A model generated the notes under the pieces. The model was not told the DNA's origin. It saw nothing but the letters and a program-made list of their open reading frames with translations, and ran no database searches. A program made the translations under genes and the position numbers. Positions 56,314 through 64,000 of a stretch of 64,000 bases of DNA are shown here, in pieces. Within the stretch, counting starts at the first letter, position 1, and each line of letters opens with the position of its first letter. This DNA comes from Taudactylus pleione (lineage: Eukaryota > Chordata > Amphibia > Anura > Myobatrachidae), in the NCBI GenBank assembly GCA_031769625.1, contig JAUIMM010000637.1, positions 4,604,001 to 4,668,000 on the forward strand. The letters are read 5' to 3'.

Positions 56314-59300
56314 TAAAGACAATATTTAACCAGTTATTTTACACTACACACTAACACTATCAATCCGGCACGCACCGCCCAGGGGTGACGGGGATAGCCC
56401 CAGGCTATCAGCCTGGAACAGGAGTGCCCTGGAGAGGGGAACCCATTTATTGGATGGGTCCCCAACTCCCCAGGGATCCCTGGCCTGGGCTGAATAGCGG
56501 TCAGGGCTGATGCTGCGGCTTGGGGGCCGGGTGAAAGGGTAACCCTGGCTGTAGCATCAGTCCCCCACTAGAAAGGGTCTGGAGCTGGTTTTAAATATAG
56601 GGTAAACATCACACAACTTTCTTTAACCCTATATTTAAAACCAGGTCTGGCCCTGCTGCCTGGTGCTGGTTCTTAAGTTATGGTGGAACCCTATTAATTT
56701 TGTTCCCCATAATTTTAGGAACCAGGACTGGCTGGCAAGTCTGGGGCTGGTTATGCTTTAGTGGGGGGACTCTATGTCATTTTTTTTTAATTATTTAACC
56801 CTTTTTTTACAGGTCTTAACACACAAGCAGCTTACACATATCTCACTGATATGTGCAGGCTGCTTGTTCGGGTGAGTTTGGAAGAGAGAAAACACTGCAA
56901 TCTCGAGTGAGTATCTAAACTCTCCTTAAACTCTCCTCTAAACTCTCCTCTAAACTCGCAATTTGGATGAAAAAACTTGATCTGCTTCACCATTGGAAAA
57001 CTCACTTTCACCTAAACTCACTTCTTAGTAAATTTGCGAGTTGTTAAAGGAAAAACTCACCCGAGTTTTGGTGAAGCAAAGTGAGTTTAAAAACTAAAAA
57101 ACTTGACCAAACTCTATTCTTAGTAAATTTCCCTCCCCATTTCTGATACCGCCTCTCCCAATCGCAATAGAATTGTTGAGCGTATGCTCTGTGCAATACC
57201 CGTCGTAGGGATTCTCTGAACTTTTTGCGCCTGTGTAGTGGCAGATAATCGCTTAACTACGCGAACATCGGTGCTGCGTTTGAATTGCGTGCGCCTCAGA
57301 ATCAGACCCTTAGTGAGGGATAGGGAGCTAACCTCCTGAAAAAATTATACAGAAATTCACACATATAAAAAGGTTTTAAGGATTGTGGTTAAGTTTTCAA
57401 AAAAGTACAATCCACCATTAAGTGTGACTATATAGTAATCCTCACTGTGAAATACACTAATAGTAAGTAGAACCTTGTTTCAAATGATTAGTTAGTTTCA
57501 AATCAATGGTCGAGGTGTCCTGGTATCACTGTTTTACATATGCTGGTGAACAATTCTCATAAGCAGGTAGACGGTTCTCAAAGAAAAGGAAACGTGCTCC
57601 TGAATAAAGTATATACTTATGTAGAGTGAAGTAATCGCTCATTGTGTAAGTGCTGTATACCACTTTAAGTTTCATTCATGACGTAGTAATTGAATGTGCT
57701 CCAGATACATTATGCAAATTGGAAGTGTGGTTCATGTGACACATTGAATAAATGCATAAATTACAATCTTTCATGTTACATCAAAGTAAAGCAGAGAATT
57801 ATGAGCGCGAGAGTATAAATCTACTCAATGTTAGCATGAAGATGGGGAGAATTCCTCCAGACAATGACATCACAGATATAATTCAAGTTATTTAACCACT
57901 TAACTGACAAATTTTTACTAGCAAAACTGGTCAGATATACATATATTTTTTTTATGTAAAATAGTTTAAAAAGTATTTTCAATAATATTTCAATTCATTT
58001 CATTAAAAAAAATATATGCCTAGTGAGTGTCTTGCACCACCCCCATGTCCATTGGCCCCCATTATTAAATTACTTTCCACCCCCCCTCCTCCCCCATCAC
58101 TAGTGTAACTTTTTTTCATTATTTAAGCCCCCTCCCCTCCAAATTATCTTTCTACAGCCGCCCAGTGCCCATTTCTAAATGGTTGCATCAGATCTTACAA
58201 CCTGTATGCAAACAGACTACTGCCACAGTCACTCCGCGTTTGTTTGTCAGACAGTAGAAGCACAATACTTACTTACTCGACTGGATGTTGTAGGAGGCTC
58301 CTGAATTTTATGGGTAAGCCCCCACACTCCAGAAGAGTATCTAGATCTTCTGCATCCTGCCCACTTCCTAGTGAAGTGGGCAGGATGGGGTGATAATTGC
58401 CAGGATTCACGGCATAACTGCCAGGATTCGTATCTCTGTATGGAGGGGGTGGGGCTAAATAACAAGAAATGCATAATTTAACCCCGCCCCCTCATTGTGG
58501 TTCCTCGACTCATGACAGTTTGTCTTGATGGGGGATGGGCCTAATGACATATGAACCCTGCCCCACCCCCTGAAGTGTCCAGCTGTATCTCCTCTCCGGG
58601 CATCCCTCGGGAAGGATATAGTCAGTCGGTAAGTATGAGTAGCACCTGTAATCCAATTCAAACAGGCTCTTGTGTATTTTTGTTACAAGTGATGCTGAAG
58701 TGAGCTGCTCTTACTTACAATTGTTTTTCACAAAGATATCTATCTACACTGCAGTATATATTATCACTTGTGTATGAGGGCAGAAAAAATAGCTTAGCTG
58801 TTTAAAAAACAATGTTGTGCTGTGTCTGAGTGAGCTGCACCTCAAAGAAAACATCTTTTGCTGTTTAAAAACAAAATCTCAAGTCTTATAATTCAATTTA
58901 AAACTTATTTTAAGGGAATATTGTGTGTTTTGAGAGGCAGCGTATATTACTGTACTTACTGGGTGTGATCCTATCTTTGTCAGCTGCAACCCAAATTAAT
59001 AAAAGTTTCAAATCTGTATTTCAATTGTGTGTTTTTAAAAGGCAGCATAAAATTATAAATGCAAAAATATATATTTTTTTTCTGTTGTCTAAAAATATAT
59101 CAGATTTTTTTAATAATTCAGTTGCATATATCAAGGGAATATTGTATGTTTTTAGAGGAAAAAAATAAAAAATTCTGGTGTCAAAAACATCTCAAGTGTT
59201 TTAATAAATCTGTATGGTAAACGTAACAGTCCTTCATTTCCCTATCTTATTGTACATTCACTTGTTGCGGTGGCAGTTAAGTTCACCTACAGTAGTTTTA

Positions 59301-59499
59301 CTCCTGTCTTGGTGTAAAAAATTATCATGAATCAGTCAATAGAAGAATAGAAGCAACCCAATACTAGTGCTGACAGTCATAGTACATTTACTTTTAAAGA
59401 AGGTCAGGCGGTAAGAAGAAGGTGTAAGAAAGGGCACTCCCAATCTCAAAAATGTTAGACAATCTCTAAGATATCATCACCTCTAACTAGGGAGCTCCT
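56314..59499. other. Unassigned; hairpin and MITE fragment
   Basis: 56580-56655 is a hairpin (TCTGGAGCTGGTTTTAAATA ... TATTTAAAACCAGGTCTGG). 57290-57310 (CTCAGAATCAGACCCTTAG) looks like a lone Harbinger-type end. 56885-57130 has repeated CTAAACTC words. From about 58640 on, sequence such as TGTTGTGCTGTGTCTGAGTG may belong to the hAT relic further right. No gene recognised. Confidence 0.4.
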
Positions 59500-59764
59500 G
59501 AAGCCATTCAATTCAGCACACTGTTTGGTCCGATAGTTGCCAGTTAAGTCAGAGAATGCAAGTTCTCGCGACTTAACCTGGGTGTTTAATCGCGAGAACC
59601 GTAATTCTTTGACTAAAGTGCTGGCCACAAGGCTGTTAGTGCCACGGTAAGCCGGTAAAACAGCCTCGCGTCCGGCACTTTTTGTTAGATTTCTCCTAAC
59701 ACCCCCAGGGGGATGCGAGAAGAAATCCTTTAGCCGGACCAAAGAGCTGAATTGAATCAAGCCC
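59500..59764. mobile_element. MITE with ATTCAATTCAGC ends
   Basis: Left GAAGCCATTCAATTCAGC ... TTTGGTCCG and right CGGACCAAAGAGCTGAATTG then AATCAAGCCC are inverted copies. Inner stems GTTCTCGCGACTTAA / TTTAATCGCGAGAAC and GTGCTGG/CCGGCAC region follow. Inserted in the 5' part of the hAT relic. Confidence 0.75.
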
Positions 59765-60779
59765 TCTGAAGGGAAGAGTTACTGCATAAAAAATTTAAAT
59801 TGCCAATATGCCATACACCACATGCAGTGGCAAGGAAAGGCTCAGACCATGGTTATTTGCAAGTTGTGGTCCTGCTACAGCTCTTTCATACATTAAAGTG
59901 TCCAATACAAAATCGAGGGCCAAACACAGTCAGGCATCTTGTGTAACCTTGCAAGCACCACCTCGCTCTAAGGCTGAAGACCAAACTGCGTGTTCACAAA
60001 CTTCACAGATCCTTAAGGAGAGTCTAAGGGCGTTATGTGTGAGCCAGGCGTTTCTAATTCTGACACTGTAGTTGTAAAAAAGCCTCCTTCCACCATTTCT
60101 GAACCTTCTGCAAATGTGAGGTTGAGTAGTAGTAAAAGTAATGATGATGATGGTTTACATATGATTTTGTTTGTGTCAAGGTAAGTCAGCCACAAGTGGC
60201 AGCAGTTCTTGCCAGTGATAAGAAGAAGAACATTATCATGCCTGGGTGAATAACACCAGAAAGCCACCTCTCCATGTGAAATATTTCTTTTACCAAATCA
60301 TGACATTTGTCAAGGCATTTGTATCATTTGTGATGCCAAAGTAAGAAGACATTAACCATCCAGGAACTTCCTTCCTGTTCCATTATTTGCAGCGAGTTCA
60401 TGCAAATTATTTATCAAAATCGGGAAAATAATAAGAAGCAGCCCAGCATCAGCTACCAGCAGCATGGATAGATCCCAGCACATGCCATCATCAGCCTCCT
60501 CATTGATGGTCAGAGGTAGTCCTGCATCCAATTTGCAAAGGCGAAGAATCATTCCGTGATAGGGCTGCTGCTGCTAGGGGTGAATTTTCATCACATAAGG
60601 GAACCCAGAAGACTAATAGTTTCACATAACAAATGTCTGTGAAACAATAATTTGCAAGAGAAACCAATTATGACAGTCGTCATCTAGTTGTACAGCAGAT
60701 CAATGAAGCCATGACGGCTATGTTAGCAATATATCTGCGTTCAATATCCACCATCATGCATCTGGTTTTAAAATATTAG

Positions 60780-61675
60780 CTGAGGTCATGTGTCCGATTC
60801 TATTTCCTCACCTGTTCCAGGATGTTATGAAAACAAATTCTTAGAAAGTGGCATTGTACCGATTATCCACTTAACTATAGATATGTGGCTGAGCACTAAA
60901 ACTAAAGATTACATAACTCAGACAGCCCACTGGGTGAGTGTATTACCTTCAGCAAAAGTGTTTAACACAACACCAGCTCATTCACAGGCAGGCTACTCTC
61001 TCTCTGCATCACTGACTTCACTAAGAAGCATACTGGTACCAATCTGTGGGAAAAACTTAGGGAGCAACATTTCTTACCCAGCTAAGACTCTCCACAGGAT
61101 TTGTTGTTTCTGACAATAGAGCTAACAATGTTTCAACAATTTCAACATGTCCCCTTATGTGTGCACACAATAAACTTAGTGGTTTAATTTTATTTTTTTT
61201 AAATGACAAGTCTGTGGAGGAGATGCTGGGTGTGGCCCTTAAAATTTCTGGGAATTTTTGGCATTCAGCAACTGCAGAACAGTATAATTTGCCATGCCAC
61301 CAAATGAAGCAAGAGGTAGTAACCAGGTAGAATTCCAACCTTTATAGGTTGGAATTCTATAGCAACTGGAGGAACAGCAACAAGCCATCAAGACACATAC
61401 ATCAAGCCATTACATAAGGGGAGAGGGGTCATGTTACCTTACTTCAGCATAATGGAGAATACTCTCGCTTGTATGCAAACTACTGAAACCATTTGATATC
61501 GTAACCAATAAACTTAATACAATGTTGAAATTAAGCTGTCCACCCTCCAGCCAGTGTATACTCAAGAGAAAGGTCTTTAACACAGCTGGGAATCTTTTGA
61601 GCAATTGACCTAGGAGGCTACTTCCAAAAAATATGGAAAAACTGATGTTCATCAAAATGGACTGCAAATTTTAAG
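60780..61675 (+). pseudogene. hAT transposase relic
   Basis: A fragment at about 60852-60950 reads IVPIIHLTIDMWLSTKTKDY then ITQTAHWV, the hAT core block holding a catalytic Asp (T.DMW) and the TAH phrase. At 61550-61675 DNA parallel to 8690-8810 encodes a broken form of the dimerisation block (vestiges of VYSRERSL...AGNLLSN and LLPKNMEKLMFIKMDC), with stops and shifts between. Numerous lesions show it is an old, dead copy of a family related to the element at 5424-9591. Confidence 0.72.
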
Positions 61676-61954
61676 ATGAAGACATTTGCCGCCAATTACA
61701 AACAGAGACTGTACTGGTGGATACCAGTGGGGATGAACTAATATTATGTGATGATGATATTATCAACAGTGGTTAGTGTGATGATGATCACATCTTCCAA
61801 CTGTGAGGATGATGAACATTGTGATCCTTAAGCCAATTGGTAGCTTGGTTTAACCAAACCACCAAGATGTTTTATTTTGTGAGGGCCCAAACAAACCAAG
61901 CACTTCAGCCGCAAAAGTGGCAGTCACTTTTGCTGAAGTGCTTGGTTTGTTAAA

Positions 61955-62153
61955 CTGTGCATGTCATATTTTTTTTTAAAACAACTTTATTTGAAGCATC
62001 GGCTCAAAAATTCATAAACAATACATATTTACTCATTTGTTAACATCTTAGCAATAGCGAGGATCAGATACAGATAGCATGTAAACAAAATCTATTTAGA
62101 TGATTATGCTAGTAAAATAATGAACAATATTTGATATGTGCTGTGCATGTCAT
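61955..62153 (-). mobile_element. Small poly(A) retrocopy with 13-bp TSD
   Basis: CTGTGCATGTCAT occurs at 61955-61967 and 62141-62153. Between them, on the minus strand, about 170 bp of non-coding sequence ends with AAATAAAG, eleven bases, then poly(A). A polyadenylation signal, A tail and long target duplication indicate reverse-transcribed mRNA 3' end inserted by LINE machinery. The comparison copy at 9080-9100 lacks it. The source transcript is not identified. Confidence 0.72.
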
Positions 62154-64000
62154 TTTTAACATATAACATAAGGGTGGTGGGAGGGCCCAAGGACAATTTC
62201 ATTGTGCACCAAACTGAATTTATGGTAATACTAATAGGTGCCCACTGGTAATGACCCTTTATTTTGTATCCCCTAATTGACTATTACAAGTATAGATCAT
62301 CCAAGTTGCTCATTTCAGCTTCTCTTCTACTGTTCTAGAGGTCACAGCAGCAGCATACATTTTGTTCTGGACTGCCACTTGTCACAGGCATGTTCTGTAT
62401 ATTTATCTTGTATCTGTATGAATTTATTTGATTTATTTGGGCCTGTGATTTCCTGGTTGAAGAAGTTTGTTATTAACTTTTTCATTCATTATCAATTTTT
62501 CTAAAATTATCAATCTCTATTGGCCTGAGGCCTATGATTTGCTGGTTGGGGAAGTTTGTTATTAACTTATTAATTATTACTTTCTAATTTCTACATTTGT
62601 CAATTTCTATTGGCCCGAGGCCTGTGAATATGTAATATTTTATATTTTCTATTGTACTAGGCTTTTACATTTAGGCTATTAGTTCTTGGTTAATGAAAAC
62701 ATTCTATAGCATTGTATAGTTTATACTAAGCGGCCATCCAGTCTGCCACTGCAGTGCCACTATGATTCCTAGATGTGCTATATTCTTTTAAACTGCAGTG
62801 TGTTTGTGCCGCTGCTCTCTCGCTTAATTTATCCAGCCAGCTCACTGCAGCCTTTAGCCAATATTAGTGAAAACTGTGAGGTGGTCAAAATTGACTTGAA
62901 ATGAATGTTATTATTAATGTTAATAATACAGTAGGAACAAAAACATGTAAAATATACATGATTTTAGCTTTTTTTTTATAATTCTTTAAATAAATCAAGA
63001 TCCATATATAAAATACTCGAGGGTGGTTTTTCGCTAAAACCAAAACACGACGATGATTTAGAACTAAAACCAAAACATGGGATCTCCATACATCTCTAGT
63101 AGAAACACACTAATCTTAACACTTAGCTCTCCATATAAAAATGCAGCTGTATAGGCTTATTTCAAATGGCACCCTAAATGAATGCTGCAACTGAGTAAGG
63201 CAGAGAATTATGAGCGCAGGTGGAAATCTCCCCAGACAATCCTTTGAAATCACAAATATAATTCAAAATGCTTAGCAAAGTGTATGCATACATTAATAGT
63301 ACTTAGGATCAGCTGGTTTTGTTCAGATGGTCTAATGTCATAGTATGTATTAGTTGCATGGCATCCATTTGCATTCTTTGATGTAATTACCAGACATCTG
63401 CAATAATTATAGGACAAAGTGAAGAGAAAAGAGAAGATTACCTGTGGTGTCCTGTCACTTCTGCTGCCCGCCATTTGTGTGCTTTGGTCAGCGTTTGGGA
63501 GAGTGGCTTAGATACAGGGGGGGGAGATGTACCAAGCCTTGGAGGGAGATAGAGTGGAGAGAGAAAAAATATTAAACAATCAGCTCCTAACTGTCAGTTT
63601 ACAGGCTGTGTTTGAAAAACAACAGGACAGTTAGGAGCTCTTGGTAAGAGCTGTCCTTTGCGAGTGAAGGACATCCTGGTGTATGACCTAGAAATCTCTC
63701 TGGCGTCCTTCTGTGCAGAAGGATGTGCACCGCAGGGGGTCCAGGGAGGGTCATGAACAGCCGCTGATAGCCCACCACATCAAAGCCCCAGAATGTATCG
63801 CATTCCTGCAGCTTTATGCATATCAGAAATGCGGTCAGACACCTGAAAATGCTGTTTTTGGGGGTCTGACCACATTTAACATATGCATCAAGCCCCAGAA
63901 TGCGATACATTCCGGGGCTTTAATACGATGGGCAACTCCATCTTTGCACGCAGTTCCGGCGGGCGATGTCGCAGACGACGCACGGAAGTGTGCATCTTCA
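62154..64000. other. hAT 3' region, then MITE fragments
   Basis: 62154-63098 is hAT relic non-coding sequence. 63517-63645 is a partial MITE related to 16281-16444 (GAGATGTACCAAGCCTTGG, CAGCTCCTAACTGTCA). 63775-64000 carries GCCCCAGAATGCGATACATT and related inverted words, a repeat family shared with 1425-1600, cut by the window edge. No gene recognised. Confidence 0.5.

Larger units (their letters stand above)
59765..63098 (+). mobile_element. Decayed hAT element (right end at 63098)
   Basis: The right end reads ...CCATACATCTCTA (inverse TAGAGATGTATGG). It shares its 3' non-coding segment with the hAT at 5424-9591: GGGCCCAAACAAACCAAGCA near 61878 versus GGGCCCAAACGAACCAATCA near 9010, and a GTGGGAGGGCCCAAGGACAA block in both. 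The left end was not found; the element extends left beyond the MITE at 59500-59764. Confidence 0.7.

Overview
The window is eukaryotic, repeat-rich DNA. The mix of mobile elements (PIF/Harbinger, Tc1/mariner, hAT, chromodomain Ty3/gypsy, GIY-YIG Penelope-like, RTE and a tRNA-derived V-SINE-type SINE) suggests a vertebrate, most likely an anuran amphibian. That assignment is inference. I found no host gene I can name and no tRNA, rRNA or CRISPR locus. Nearly every protein-coding trace belongs to a mobile element.

Layout. 1-5 kb: miniature inverted-repeat elements (MITEs) and a degenerate CCTAACCC array. 5.1-9.8 kb: an old Harbinger-like element carrying a 4.2 kb hAT element (5424-9591, 8-bp target duplication). 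The hAT keeps only the C-terminal dimerisation part of its transposase and is filled with tandem repeats and one chain-of-hairpins MITE. 9.8-22.2 kb: mostly unassigned AT-rich DNA with MITEs, a nested repeat at 14.66-15.47 kb and one weak candidate exon. 22.25-23.94 kb: a long inverted repeat with a hammerhead ribozyme core at its centre, read as two Penelope-like element ends head to head. 24-29 kb: inverted repeats, minisatellites and a perfect 36-bp-stem hairpin. 29166-36786: a full-length PIF/Harbinger element with three genes: a DDE nuclease transposase and two different Myb/SANT-like genes, each with one disabling change. 36788-39598: a Tc1 element, itself invaded by a Harbinger-type MITE and a 5'-truncated RTE LINE. 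43.7-49.57 kb: a young gypsy element, near-identical LTRs, minus strand. 52.5-55.9 kb: a second type of hairpin-chain MITE, a SINE and a Penelope-like GIY-YIG endonuclease gene split by a MITE. 58-63.1 kb: a decayed hAT transposase relic holding a MITE and a small poly(A) retrocopy.

How the parts relate. The Harbinger element at 29-36.8 kb shares terminal and subterminal sequence with three 589-600 bp MITEs (1664, 37610, 54827) and terminal sequence with the two related hairpin-chain MITEs (6121, 14901), so it or a relative is the likely source of their mobility. Nesting gives relative ages: Tc1 before Harbinger, its MITE and the RTE copy; hAT before the hairpin MITE; Penelope-like gene before its MITE.
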